From Lophium mytilinum (Eukaryota; Ascomycota; Dothideomycetes; Mytilinidiales; Mytilinidiaceae): a DNA stretch of 64,000 nucleotides. Where the stretch lies: assembly GCA_010093605.1 (NCBI GenBank), contig MU004196.1, forward strand, positions 1,131,454 through 1,195,453. Direction: 5' to 3'. This document shows positions 9,216-22,111 of the stretch, piece after piece (the first letter of the stretch is position 1; each line of letters begins with the position of its first letter). Position numbers and translations under genes: made by a program. Under the pieces are notes generated by a model. The model did not search any database. It worked only from the letters and a program-made list of their open reading frames with translations, and was not told where the DNA came from.

Positions 9216-12200
9216 CTATATCAGCTGGCCTGCGACATTGCGGCCTACTTTGTAGAAGGCTTTGGTTCTCGGCAGTCGTCCGTTAATCTATAACAGGATT
9301 AGTAACAGCAGAGCAATGGCAGCTTCATCTCAACTTACGACTGTTCCATCTCTGAAAGCAAGCTGGTTTTCGTACACAATTGGTATGAAGTTTTTAGGAA
9401 GTCCGAGAAGCTTCTTGAGACCGTTACCATCCTCCTCGGCTTTCTCGCTTTCAGAGCTATTAACCTGATCATCTCCGTCAGAAAGCTCCTCGTCAGACTG
9501 CTTGTCGAACCGATCTTCTACCATGGAGCTGTGTGACGCTTTCACTATCACTCTCCTCGTTGACTCTATCTCAACATGAGGATTCGAGCGGTGGGTTCGT
9601 GCGAATGCTAGCTTCTTGCCAAATGTCGCCTTCCTGGACGGCCGCTGCTGAATTTCCCTGATCTTGCGCGCTCTCTCCTCTGCATCCCAGGATACATACT
9701 CTGGGAAAGTGGTATTGAAGTCCTTCCCCACGATTGCTCGCTTTGGAGATATTTTGGTGGTTGGAACGAAAAGCGGTCCAGAACGCGAACCTCGTTCGCC
9801 AGTGCTTTCTGTGGTGACTGGCGATGGCAAGGCCGCTCGCATATTGTCGCGTCCTCTACCGGAAGAGCGAGTAGATGGGTTCGGCGATACTAGGTTGGGA
9901 TGAACGGCCTCGTGTCCCTCATCGGGTTTAGCGGCTAGCGGGTTATCAAGCTCCTCGGGGTGTTTCTCTGCGGGCACAGGCGGAGCGGCTGGTCTTTCCA
10001 TAGGAGCGAGGTCTTCCTGATGGCCTCCAGAAGCCTGATCATCAAGAAACCTTGATTTATTTGATGTGCGATTTCTAGGAGAAGTTTCTGGTAAAGTCTC
10101 GAAGTCTTCGATGTCGCTGCTTGACTCAACCCAGTCCACTCCGTGGCGCATTCGTTCATCGCCGACTACTGAGGAATCCACCCGAATCTTGTACTTGCTC
10201 TCTTCCAGGGAGAGATAGAGCGCCGGAGAGACACTGTTTGATTCCCGAAGAGATAGACAGCCTCTCAGATCGTCACCTGAAATCTCGTCCATAACCGTCT
10301 GTCCCCTCCTCATGTACTTGACTTTACGAGGCCACTCTCTGAGGTTTTTGCAGCCAAGGGCACTCGCCTCATTCTTGTCGATATAGCGCAAGGTCCTAAT
10401 CTGGCAACGGCCATTGTCCAGCAGCTCAATCCGGTCAATCTTTCCCCAGGCTTCTCTTCCATCGCCATTTCCATCGGGATGAAGATATTTCACTTCACCA
10501 TCAGTTGAGTAGCATACGTCTTTGAGATGAACAGTTCGAGCGCGGGATTGCACATCAATGTCGCCATTAGGTGCCGGACCTTTACTCAACTTATAGACTC
10601 CGCGTGTGACTTGTTCCCAATGAGGGCCTCCTTGTGATGAAGCCAAAGGTGGGCGACGGCTGCTTGATATGCTGGGGTCGTGGACGACCCAAGAGAGACG
10701 CGAATATCTTGGTTGAGGGTCGCTTTCTCTCTCGTCTCTAGAACCTCCATTTTTGGACCCGAATGGAGATTGGCTCAGAGATGCTATTCCAAAAGCCTCA
10801 AGGCAGTTCGTCAGTTCTTGCTCACACATTCGCGCGATACCTCGAGTTGCAAATCGCCATCGCATCTTCTCTCCCTCTTTATTGGAACCCAAGAAATGTT
10901 TGTGCTGAGTCAGGATGGGGCCCAGGGTTTTCTTTAAGTGCACTAGATCAGCTTGCTTGTGATATGGTAGAGTGTTGCAAAACCATTCCGCTATCTCTGC
11001 TGTCGTTGGATTTTCTTTCCCTCTAAATGCAAGAAGTGCGAGACCGATTATGTCTCTAATCTTCAGCCGGTCCTTGAACTGGTGTATGGGCGTCGATGGA
11101 GTGTATGCTGCAGCTTCGAGTCCCTCCGAGGTCTCAGATTCGGACTGAACCGCAGAATCCTCGAGCGGAGTACCTGTCTTCTCCGTTGGGACTTCAGACA
11201 ATGGGGACAGCGACGATGAGCGATCTCTTTGGAAAACGCTCTCCACGTTAGGCCTCTCTTTCCGTTGACAAATACTAGAATCCGGCTCTGGCTGATCTAA
11301 TTCCATAGGATCGTCCAATGAGCGGTTAGACGATTCCTCTGCGGGGTGCAGCGACAGGAGACTAGTTGGTCCGGGGGGTATCGTTGGCTGAGCCACTGCT
11401 GCCTCCGGTTCGACGATGGCAAGTTTGGTAGCATCGCCTGCGGCAATTGTTGCGATTTTGCACTTAGTACTATACTTCTTAGCATTAATAACATGTTGAG
11501 GACGTGATCGCTTACCACAGGGCTTTACTACCGGGAGCACGTGGAATCAACCCCTTGCAAAGCATACACCGAACGGCCTTTGCTTTTGATCTTGGAGCGG
11601 ACTCGAGAGATTTGTTGAGGGGTTTTGATCTCTTCCTCTTTCCTGGCTTAAGTTGATTATATTCGGGTTCGTGGCTATTGCCCTCTGTTACCCCCTGGAC
11701 TGTTGGGCTGCCCGCATCTAAGCTCGTGGTTGGAGAGTCCATGATTACGCCGCCGATGCATCCACTCGATGGAGAATCGATTTCCATAGATCCGTCGGTG
11801 AGCTCTTCCTCTGCCCGGGTCGGGATTACAGTGAGATCCTTACTTGATTGCTTACAAGGCATCTGACTCTCTTTGTCAACGGGCTTCGACATTGATCCTG
11901 AAGTAACGCTCTCCCGGAATACCACCTTAGTAGAGGGGGGGTCAACCAAAGGGTGGTAGTCTTGCTCGTTGGAGGTTTGGAGTTGAGCAGCCGAGTTGCC
12001 TCTCGACTTTTGCTCGCTTAAGTAGCCGTACTGGAGCTTATCTTTTTCAATTCCAGTCACGTCCGCAGCATTCACTTCGCCAATCTCAGATGCCCGCGAT
12101 TCACCATTCTTTAGCGAGAATCTTCTTGTTAGCCATCGCTTGGTGATTGGATCGCCTTCATCGCTCTCCAGAGCTTCATCGCTATCCGCGTAGCTAACAT

Positions 12201-15179
12201 AGCCATCCGCCCTCACGTAGCCAACATAGCCATCCGCCCTCGCTGCTTCGTAGTCTTGGATGGCTCGTTCGTGCTCCGCTAGCAGATCTTTAAACCACGG
12301 CAGGTCGTGACGCTCGGCAGCGACCCGGTAAGCGTTCCAGAGATCCAAAGCTTTGTTGGATTTTGCACGGGGCCCAGCTTTGAGCTGTTTCTTGACGTCG
12401 ACCATGTTTAAAGGTTGAAGGTCGGTGTTGTGTATCCACGAGCTGTTTGAAGTTTTCATTAGCACGAGCTTATTGAAAATTAGAGAATGCGGGCGCTTAC
12501 AACTCATTAGTGCCTAAGAACATGATCGGGTACCGCCTGTCTTTAGCCCGTTTACCACCCTGCTGGTAGTCTTCTCTATATGTGCCGTCAATACGCTTCG
12601 CGCTTACTGGGCGCGTGGCTTTCATAGCCTCTGGGAGCATCTCTTCGTCGCATATAATAGACGGCCAAGGAGAATGGCCTCGATACTTCGCAATCAGGCA
12701 TTGGCCTGGCACCAAGCCATGCTGCAGCGCTGGAGATCTGACAGAAGCAGCAGCCTCAGCTGGGCCTTCATGGCTGAGCTCTGCACTGTTAGGTACAGTT
12801 AGAGACTCCAAAATCCTGTTAACGTCCTCGGTCGGCTTTGGGTCTAGCAACGAAGGTGTGCCATTGGTGGCGACAGCTACAGCTAGGACTTTAGGAGCGG
12901 CTTCTGCGCTGTCAGGTACCATGGTTGATTCCGCGCCATTGAGGGCTGGCGTCCGACTGTCAGTTCCAGAGCTGCGACTACCACGCACAGAAGGTGCAGA
13001 CGTGCTATCCATAGCGACGAAGTCAATTGGGACCTGAACTCCACCCAATGCGCTGTTAGGTGCGATTGGTGGTTCCAATGAGTTGATCGGGTTCTTTTCC
13101 GGTACGGGATTTCGTAGACGAGAGTCCGCAAGGCTTTTACGTGCTGTAGTATAAGGCGTGATGTCGGCAGGAGCAGCCTCCACCGGGTCCTCGGGGCCAT
13201 TTGATAGGACGTTCGGTGAAGTTAGCTTTCCCGATGCACTCGACGAGTCCAGAGTACGATTGTCCTTGACTCTGCCCTTTTTCACGCAACGGTAACAACC
13301 CCAAGAGGATCTATCAATGCATTAGTATGCGGAAAATATATTACTCATGGAGAACATACGCTGGCTGGTTCTCATCCGGAGTCGGTCTTTGACAGGATTT
13401 ATGAAATCTTCTGGGACAAAAATCGCACGGGCCCAATGGGTTGCGTGTGGTTGTATGGGTTTCTTTGCATTCGTGACATCTCATCTGGCGGGGCTTGGAC
13501 GCCGTCGAGGAGTGTTCAGAGGGGGTAATGACGCTCGAACTGTCATCCTCTGGAAGAGTACGTGCAAGTTGAATAAGACTAGTTGGTATTGCGCTGCTGC
13601 GCGACATGGTTACACTCTTCTCCGCCGTCCCATTCATTCCCTTATCCCCTTGCACATCGCCATCTAAAATCTCCTCATTGATTGCAGTGCTTATTCGAGT
13701 TGCATTGTTGACAGCTATGAGGCTACTACTCCTGGGAAGTGTTGAACGTTCGCCGGCCTTTTCGAGAAGTGCACCTTGTCCCCAAGCAGAGCTGGATTCG
13801 GGGTTGTCTGTTCGAATTTCTGGGGCGTCTATTCCCGATGTTTCACGAGAGGCGGAAGACTCGATAGTGTCAGGAGTGGCATTGTTCTCGGAGTTTTCAA
13901 GTGAATGACGTAAGCTTGCGCTATGATTGTTCGGGGAGATTGAAGACATCCGACGATTTCCATTCGCTCGGTCACTAGACGCAGTCTCGTGATCTTCCCG
14001 TGAAGAAGCCTTTGGCCCAGAAGCTAACCCGCTGAGTAGATTACGGATTGTCGGATCTTTTGGAATTAGATAGCTAGTTCCGCGAAGGAATGACTTTGGG
14101 CTTGACGAGTTTGGTAATGTGGAATCGGTCGATCTAACAGCATTTGCAACGTTTTCGGACTGTGACATACTTGTCTCAGGCTCCTTCAGGAACAGAGTCG
14201 TCTTGATTGTCATCCCCTTATCTAGGAGCCAGTCATGGCGGGATGAAAGGAACGGTCTGCCGTGGTCCTGCTCCCGGTAGCAACTTTCCGCATCTTCATT
14301 TGTAGGAAATTTGACATAGAATCCGCGTCCTTCATCGACTTCGACGTCCGATAGCTTATAGAACATCAGCCATTCCGCAATGAGCCTCGCATTGCGTTGT
14401 GTAGCATCTAGCTTGTTGAGCCTCGCAGATATGAAGATGTATGGAGGTCTTGGCGCTGAGTCCGTGGAGAGGAACTCGAAAGTACGGTTCCCATACGGCC
14501 GGGCTTCCATGTCCATGGTGTGTGTGAACAGGCTTCTGTGCTGGCATTCGTCCACGCAACGCTTCATTTCTTCTTGACCTCCTTTCGAATCTTTAAACAT
14601 GATGAAGTATCCAGAGTCATCCGCCCGTACATCTCGCAAATCGTAGGCTTTTAAGCGCCCTTTTAGATGTTGGATTGTTGTCCCAAGCACCGGAACGGAA
14701 TGACATGAGATGAAAATGTGAGGTTTCTGGCTGAGGGTTGGAAGAATGGGTATTGCCTCGATAAGAGGGTGTGGTGGAGCCAGAACCCTCGGCCCTGTGG
14801 GGACATTTGGCGGGAGGCCGCTGGAGGCCACGGATGTGCTAACTATTGGCGTTCTCGGAGTTCTCTCTGTAGCACGCGACCTCTCTGTCTCTTGGGGGAA
14901 GCTACGGGGGTTGTTTAGAGCATTTATAGAGCTGTATGCTGTGCATATGGAGCTTTCTTCGCGAAATGCCTCTCTCAATATGTTCATATTAGACCTATAT
15001 CCTTTAGCAGCGGCAATCGGAGACAGCATGCTAGGAGGCGAAGTCAGCCTCCGCTTTGGTGTGAGCGGACTACTTGAGTGAATAGTACGGCCAGGCTTTG
15101 CTCCGTTGACGGGTGAGATGTTCCGCTTTCGTTTGAGCGTGCTTTTCGAGTGTGGGGATTGGCGATGCACCGCTGGCAT
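9216..15179 (-). CDS. Large PHD/PWWP/winged-helix chromatin-type protein
   Basis: Five minus-strand exons, 13360-15179, 12501-13310, 11516-12442, 9339-11469 and 9216-9287, joined by introns of 46-58 nt, give about 1919 residues. All joins keep frame, and two rebuild domains. Residues about 150-230 and 245-320 are two related RRM-like units (KPHIFISCHSVPVLG and PPYIFISARLNKLD). A PHD-type Cys4-His-Cys3 finger (CHEC, CDFC, FHKSC, CYRC; about 568-622) is completed only across intron 1. A PWWP domain begins LVPGQCLIAKYRGHSPWPS (about 806) and continues across intron 2 with FSWIHNTDLQPL. A CxxC pair (CMLC, then CTKC; about 1165-1190) forms across intron 3. A forkhead-like winged helix (DIIGLALLAFRGKENPTTAE) lies near 1320-1400. 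The rest is disordered. PHD and PWWP modules usually read histone marks, so a nuclear chromatin role is inferred. The start could lie further upstream. Confidence 0.85.
12189..12242 (-). repeat. 27-bp tandem duplication inside the chromatin gene
   Basis: Two head-to-tail copies (12189-12215 and 12216-12242) differ at two positions and encode the nine-residue units RADGYVGYV and RADGYVSYA. The unit length is a multiple of three, so frame is kept. It sits just after the PWWP domain in an acidic linker and looks like a recent slippage event. Confidence 0.9.
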
Positions 15180-16567
15180 GCGTGAGGGCTCTCGTCTGCC
15201 ATTGCTGGATGTGACTTGGCCCCATTGGACTGCAGTCGGGTTTTCTGGTCTGAAGGCATTTGCTCGTCTGCGGTGTGAAGATACCGAAGTTGAGCGGGTC
15301 GAGCTATCATCGCTCCTGAGGTCTGGCCGGCTTGGGTTAGTTGTGTTTGGATGGCTGGCGAGGCTACCATTACCAGACGACGTATGTTTGAAGGCCTAAC
15401 GAGTCGGGTAAGCAGAGTCCCAACCTTATACTCTGAATAGAGGAGAAAAAGCAAATGTTCAGATCTTTTCAGTTTTTTGTTTAGTCATCAAGTCGCGATC
15501 TGGGAGGCTCCATGCTCTCATGCCATTTCTGTGTCGAGTGTCTCGGCTATATGCGAGCTGTCGAGATTTCCGTCCTTAAAGCAGTGAGAATGTGGTACCC
15601 CACTGCCATTGGTGACGCCTCGTGGGAAGACTCAAGGGCCACTCCATAGGTGGGACCCTCTTGCGAGGCAAATATACTCCCAAAGCACTCAACCGCGCCT
15701 TCCAATCTGGAGGCGCGTGCCGAGTTTCAGAGAGCCTGCAAAGAAACCAGAAAGGTCGAAAGCAAACGAAGCTTCTTCGACGACAGGATACAGCGTGGCA
15801 AGAGAGTTGGGACCGTCACCAGACCACATGCGATATGACCTTTTACCATTGGTTCATCACGACGGGATATGGAGAAAGAAGAAACTCGGGCGACTGACAT
15901 TGGATGCTTTCTGGTGAATTCGGACTGGCGAGGTTGATGATGGCTCGCCGGAGTGCAGAGCGCGGCGGCGAGGCGACTCCATGACTGGGGCCCTGCTGGA
16001 AGGATCAGTAGAGGGACGCAAGGGGAGTGGCAGGGAGGGAGATGACGGACCCAACACACCAGCCCTGGGACGGGCAGCCAAACCTAAAGGAGGGTGACGA
16101 GGTGAGTAATATGTGAAGGCCGCGAGCTATGTGGACGACTAGATCGCCAGCCCGCTAGCGCCCGTCGCGTCGAGGTGAGCACGGGCCGAGTCTTGCACGA
16201 TCGCGTTTGAAGTGCGGCGAGACGGCAGCCCTGGCAGCGAGGTGTAGGAGCTAGATGTATGCCATGCTCTTCTATTGTGAGAGACAAGTGAGGAGCAGAC
16301 TGAGGCAGCTGAAAACACGCTGCCGCTCAGAGCCACGCGACAGCGTACACCTGCAGGTGCTAAAAGAGCAAAAGCGTCGATCACTGTCGTTTGGGCATGG
16401 TGGGGCAGTTTATAGCCGACACCCTCGAATAAACGTCCCACGTCGTCAGGCCAAGGACGTCGCGTATTGAAAGTGCTGATACTCTCCCGTCACTGTCCTC
16501 CGTGCCCAAATCTGGAGGTTCCCTTCTGTCAAACCTCACCCCGTCTTCCTCGGCCTCTCGGGCGCTC
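15180..16567. promoter_or_regulatory. Divergent intergenic region
   Basis: 1.39 kb between the chromatin-type gene and CEX1. Many short frames occur on both strands, but none has domain content or splice support. It must hold both promoters; no specific element is recognised. A frame reaching 15454 on the minus strand is out of phase with the gene below it. Confidence 0.5.
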
Positions 16568-19346
16568 ATGGACTTCCTGAAGTCTGCGGTGGCTTCGGCG
16601 ATCTCGAAAGGGCCACCGTTTCCCTACTCCTTTGGCGATAGAGTAGACGTCGACCAGTCCATCTGGACTTTGCACAACGGCACAAAGCGAGTATGGCTGC
16701 AACATCTTCCATTCTGACCGTATCTAATTCAGTCCGCGGCAGGAAGACAGCTCCAAGTGCAGCATATTCTCCTTCGATGTCACCGCCAACAAGTCCCGCC
16801 TGCCTCTGGCGCGCAATGCCCTCCGCAAGCTGCGCACGCTTCGACATCCTGGGGTCGTAAAAGTCCTCGACACCGTTGAGGTGCGTCCTACGATCTCGAC
16901 CAGTCTTCGCTCAAGCTCAACATTCCACAGACAGAAACCTACATCTACATCGCGACCGAGCGTCTGACCCCACTAAGCTGGCACACGAGACGGAAAGCCC
17001 TGGCGGAGGAGACGATGAAATGGGGGTTGCATAATGTTGCTGTAAGCTGGCGACACAAGCGGTGGTTTGGGTTGTTTCTAACAGGTACAATCGCAGAAAA
17101 CCATAAAGTTCATCAACGCAGATGCGACATCTGTCCATGGCTGCATTCGCACTTCCTCTATCTTTATGAGCGAGGGCGGGGAATGGAAGCTCGCGGGATT
17201 CGACGTGCTCAGCTCCATGAAGGACGACGACGCCATAATATATGTACGTATACCCCTGAAGAGTCCAGATTGTCTCCTAATCTCAGTAGACTCATGGCAG
17301 CCTCATGCCCGACTCCGGACGGTATGCCTCTCCGGAGGTATCCAAAACCGGCTGGGAGGCGATTCGGCAAAATCCTGTGCACGCTGTTGATGCCTACGAT
17401 TTTGGAATTTTAATATTTGAGGTTTTCAACGGCACCTCGATAGGTAACGAGCAAGTGGGGCAGACCAAAAACGTGCCGCCGAGTATGCATCAGAGCTACA
17501 AGCGGTTACTGAATGCGAACCCAAAGGCAAGATTAAGTGTGGGACAGTTTGTCGATCAGGGCAGGAGACACGGCGGCTTCTTCCAGACTCCCTTGATTCA
17601 GATCACCGAAGATATTGACAATCTTGGCCTCAAAGCTGATGCTGAACGAGACGAGCTTCTCAGGTGAGGGACCTCAATCTTGCTATGCGACTTGTGGCTG
17701 ACATGTGCTTTTCAGCCAGCTAGACGATGTAGCAGACGACTTCCCGGAAGACTTCTTCAAGATGAAGGTTCTTCCAGAGTTGCTAAAGTCCGTCGAGTTT
17801 GGTGGTGGGGGCGCGAAGGTCTTTGGAGTGGTCATGAAGATCAGCTCCAAGCTTTCGGACGATGAGTACGATGCCCAGATTACCCCAGTCATCGTGAGGC
17901 TCTTCTCTAGCCCCGACCGGGCTATTCGGGTCTGCTTGCTGGACAATCTTCCCCTTATGATCGAGCATCTCCCGCAAAAGATCGTCAACGACAAGATCTT
18001 TCCTCAGATGGTAAATCTTCTATGCCACACTTTCCTGCACTATCGACCATACTGACTCTGGGCTTGAAGGTAACAGGTTTTACGGATGTTGCACCTCTAG
18101 TTCGAGAACAGACCGTCAAGGCTGTTCTTACAATAGTACCGAAACTGTCTGATCGAATTGTCAACGGCGAGCTGCTTCGATATCTTGCAAAAACGGCAAA
18201 CGATGAGCAAGCAGGCATTCGAACGAATACTACAATCTGCCTGGGAAAAATCGCAAGAAATCTTGGCAACCATGTAAGTATATGCGGGGCAAAAGGTTTC
18301 TTGGGATTCTGACTGACTGGGCAGACCCGTACGAAAGTGCTCACTGCAGCTTTCGCGAGATCGTTAAGAGACCCTTTCGTACACGCTCGTAACGCATCCC
18401 TGATGGCATTAGCTGCCACATGTGACTTGTTCAGCGAGGAAGACTGCGCCACAAAGCTTTTACCCGGAATCTGTCCGTCGCTAGTAGACAAGGAGAAGTA
18501 TGTGACAGTTTCCGTTTTCTCATCAGCGTATCCTAATTGTTCAACAGGATCGTCCGAGACCAAGCCAACAAAACGTTTGACTTGTACCTCCAACGCATCC
18601 GCAAATATGGCCAAAGCCTTCCAGACACCGTTCTCCCGCCGCCCACAGCCGCTGGAGTCGCATCCACAAACGCGCCACGGATGGGAACGCCACAGCAGGA
18701 TACCTCCTGGGCAGGATGGGCGATTTCGTCGTTCACCAAAAACCTTGCAACTGCTAGCGGGGAGATGCAATCAGGCACCAACGGCAACGGAGTTCCTGCT
18801 CCACAAGAGCGGCCATCGTCTGTGCCACCCACCACTTCGTCCAAAGCGAACAGAACACTTGGAACCAGCTCATTGCAACGCTCTCCTCTCACCAAAACTA
18901 ACAGTAGCCTTGCGAATTCGTTCTCCGCGCCGTCTTCAGATGTCGCCGACAACGACAACGACATCGAAACCGAAGACTTCAGCGCTGCCTGGGGCGACGA
19001 GGATGAAAACGCCGACGCCGACGTATCATCGGCATTTGACCCGTTCGCCGCCAAATCTACTCCAGCTGCCGCTCCAGTAAACTATGATGACGGCGGGGAG
19101 CCTGATTTCGCAGGCTGGCTAACGGCACAGTCAGCGGCAAAGAGCAAACCGAAGCATCCGCTGCCGAAGGGGCTAGCGAAGCCAACTAAGCCAACGACAA
19201 CCCGGCCTGTGGTAGCTGGAAGGGCCAATACGACGGGGCACACAGCTACGAACAAAGCATCTACGTTGCCGTCGAAACCTGCCCCTAAGAAAGTGGAGCA
19301 GAAAGCGGAGGTTGAGGACGAGGGGTGGGGTGATGCTTGGGATTGA
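16568..19346 (+). CDS. CEX1: SCY1-like pseudokinase, tRNA export factor Cex1
   Basis: Nine exons: 16568-16690, 16743-16880, 16931-17041, 17097-17243, 17290-17663, 17716-18010, 18070-18273, 18325-18497 and 18548-19346, with introns of 46-59 nt, give 787 residues. Yeast Cex1 binds nuclear pores, takes aminoacylated tRNA from export receptors and passes it to translation; SCYL1 also acts in COPI traffic. The start MDFLKSAVASAISKGPPFPYSFGD is typical. Residues 1-290 are a kinase-like fold without catalytic motifs: HRD is absent (VHGCIRTSSIFM) and DFG is GFD. HEAT repeats follow at about 330-570 (VTGFTDVAPLVREQ, NASLMALAATCDLF). The disordered tail contains short Trp/acidic motifs and ends EGWGDAWD. 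The fourth exon start could be six codons earlier (alternative AG at 17084). Identity is secure. Confidence 0.93.
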
Positions 19347-20049
19347 GCAGGGGCTTGAGGATTCTTGAACAAACTCTTACAGCCCCCTGAGACGGATGAG
19401 CTCGATAACGAGAGTCTAGAAACGTCGAGCTGGCCTCGCATACAATAATGTCGATGATGTGGTACTATATGAGATGAATTACTGCATGGCTAGCAGCTTC
19501 CGGATTGGTATGGCCTGTTCAAGCTTCAGTTGTAAATGTAAGAAGCTTAATCCAAGGACCGAGGGCACGGCGCTGGGGGCAACCGTCATCTTGCGTATAC
19601 CCACGTAATATGATCGCATAGAAGACGATCGCGATATGTACAAATTGTTGGCTCGCAGGCCATAGCGTCTAAACATTGATGGACGTGAACGGTTATAGTA
19701 CATGAGCATTAGGTCTGCTAGCTAGAAATTCTTGCTGTAGATGACTTCCAGGAACCAATATACGTGCTTACAGGGCTTTTGAAACTCTGAACATGATTGA
19801 GTCAAAGATCGAGGCAGGGGACATCATACTGTCTCAATACGTGCCAGCTAGATCCCTCGTCTGATGTCGAGCAGGAGCTAAGGTGAAGCTCGAGCAGTAA
19901 CATATGAGTGTTCCTAAACTTATTGTAGTGATCATTAAGTCACGTGAGAATAGTTTTGTGAGGTCATTCTTGAGCGGGCTCACTCCTAGTGAACATAGTT
20001 TCGCTATTCCGAAAGCCTTAGTATTATTTGAACTCGAACTTCTGCCGCA
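19347..20049. other. Convergent spacer
   Basis: 703 bp between the CEX1 and NDC1 stops. Short frames only, with no domain content. Presumed 3' untranslated regions and terminators of both genes. Confidence 0.6.
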
Positions 20050-22111
20050 TCACCTCCCTCTCTCACCCCCAGCCAGTAATTTTGCCTCCCTAACTTCCGC
20101 TCTTGTCAACCCACAGGTATCTAGGAACTCAACCCAAGCAAGGAGGATCTTCTCGAGACCATCCCTCAAAGCTTCCACAACCTCCTTTACTTCCGGAGTA
20201 TCCTTTTCCTCATAGTTGATCTTCCCCATAACTAGTTCCTTCTTCTGACCGACGCTCATCCCCACGTAGTCAACGTCTGTCCAATGAACGTTCAGGCTCG
20301 TCACAAACGCATCAATCTTCTTGATCGCTGCAACGAATGCCCTGATGATGTCAGGAACGTCCTTCTGCACCCGCCCATACGTGTCTTCTTTCAGACTGCA
20401 CGCTACGAGTCCAGCCAAGGCAGTGGCCGCGTCCGCAATCGGCCCTGCGTGGCTGAATGGCGTTCCAGCCACGACGACTGTGACCGTACGGAGGAAGGAA
20501 CGCCTGAATGGGATACCGGCAGGCGAGTGGATGAAGTTGTTGATGAAATCTGACGCCTTCTCTTTTACAGCCGGGTGATTGGAAGGGGTCATTCCTGACT
20601 TCGCCATTAGGCTGTTTCCGAAGTCTAAGAGTTTCACGCCACGCGGGCTTGATCCGGGCGGGGGAGATTTGGTTTTCACGAGATCGCTGGCTATCTTCTC
20701 GAGATTACTCCTAGTGCCTTTGGGGGGAGTGCGTGTCACAATCTGGCCTTCCCTGAGAGGTTGAGAGATGCGAGGGACGAGATCGACGACTGGCGGTGCT
20801 CCGACAGTATCTGGATCGGCTTTGGGCGATTGAACTGCCTCGATACGATCGGTGATCCCCTTGATCTCGGCGAGGCACACATTCCGGATCTTGCTCCAGG
20901 TCGAGTCTTCTTTGTTGTCACGTCCGAGTTCCTGGTAGATGGTCTTACGACGGTCGTCGAAGCGGGTTGTGATCAGGACCAGTTCCCAGAAGGCAACGTT
21001 CTAATACATATTAGCAAGGGTAATCAAACAAGAAGTCCTATGGAGACTCACCCGTGGCACTTCCTTCTTAGCTTTCAGGCCATTCAGAAGACTCCCGTTC
21101 GGGTCTTTCGAGTCGTCTGTTATGGGCTTTCCATTTTTTAGCGGCTCTTGGCCAACATATGCATCGAATGCCTTGTTCGTAAAGCGCCACAAGTTGACGA
21201 GGAAGAAGCCTTGGGTGACGAAGCTCCACCAGATGGTAGGAAAATTGACTCCGCCAGGTTTGCCGGTTTTCCCAAGGCTAAAAAGGTGTCTAGCCACAGA
21301 GAAGTACCAGTCCCATAGTGTAAGCCGCAGGAAGACAAAGTAGAGGATGCTGCCGCCGAACAAGGTAACGACTGTCGTCATCACGGTCACATTCAGCGAC
21401 ACAAGCCAGCCGCTCTTCAGCTGTGTTGCTGCGGGTACTACAGGACTAGTATTCTGGCCTGAGACCCCCTTTCGTGCCTTCAGAACTGGAAAGGCAATCC
21501 TGTCGTAGTCTGCGAAGAGGTGGATTGCCGATTGAGCTATGGCGAGGCAGAGAAATAGGAAACGCAGATAGATGGGTCGTTCATTGAGGCGGATGCGCTC
21601 ATGGTATCTAGATCCAGTCAGCTCCTGTTGCTCCTATATGCATGCCTTCAAACGTACTTTCCAGCATCTATCCATCCTAGCTTCGATTCGGTGGGTTGGG
21701 AGTAGATGAAGACCTCGCTATACCACCACGCGGAGAATATGTAGAAAGCTAGCGTCTGCAGGGTATGCCATCGGAGAAGGTATTTCGTGAAGGTTTCGAA
21801 GGGTACTGTTGTAGTTCGCTCGCCGATGTGCATCTGAGACACTCGTAATATGTAGATTGATAGTGCGGATATGAAGAGCAGGAGGGTCCGTATTCCAGCA
21901 GGGCCTACGGGCAGCCATTTCCATAGGACTGAAACTAGGTCATTAGCTATACTACTCAACCCAGCAGAAGAGCAGGCCACTTACAACTCCCCTCGCCCAT
22001 CCATACAGCAATGGCATAGCATGCGCTCAGTGTATATAAGCTAGCGCTGGTAAATCTCCGATGTAGCGCAGGTGTTAAGAAGTCGCGATACCGCGGTTTG
22101 GTGGGCGCCAT
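20050..22111 (-). CDS. NDC1: Nucleoporin NDC1, membrane anchor of the pore
   Basis: Minus-strand exons 21985-22111, 21658-21928, 21052-21607 and 20050-21000, with introns of 50-56 nt, give 634 residues. NDC1 is an integral pore-membrane protein that anchors the nuclear pore complex and, in yeast, the spindle pole body. The N-terminal half holds about six hydrophobic segments (ASLYTLSACYAIAVW, GIRTLLLFISALSIYIL, LQTLAFYIFSAWWYS, LRFLFLCLAIAQSAIHLF, TVVTLFGGSILYFVFL and one near FPTIWWSFVTQGFFLVNLW). After exon 3 the protein is soluble: NVAFWELVLITTRFDDRR, a Pro/Ser linker, then a C-terminal helical domain. Conserved SFLWKWLPVGPAGIRTLL is rebuilt by the first splice. It faces the cytosol/nucleoplasm with its C-terminus. 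Good agreement in length and layout with fungal NDC1. Confidence 0.9.
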
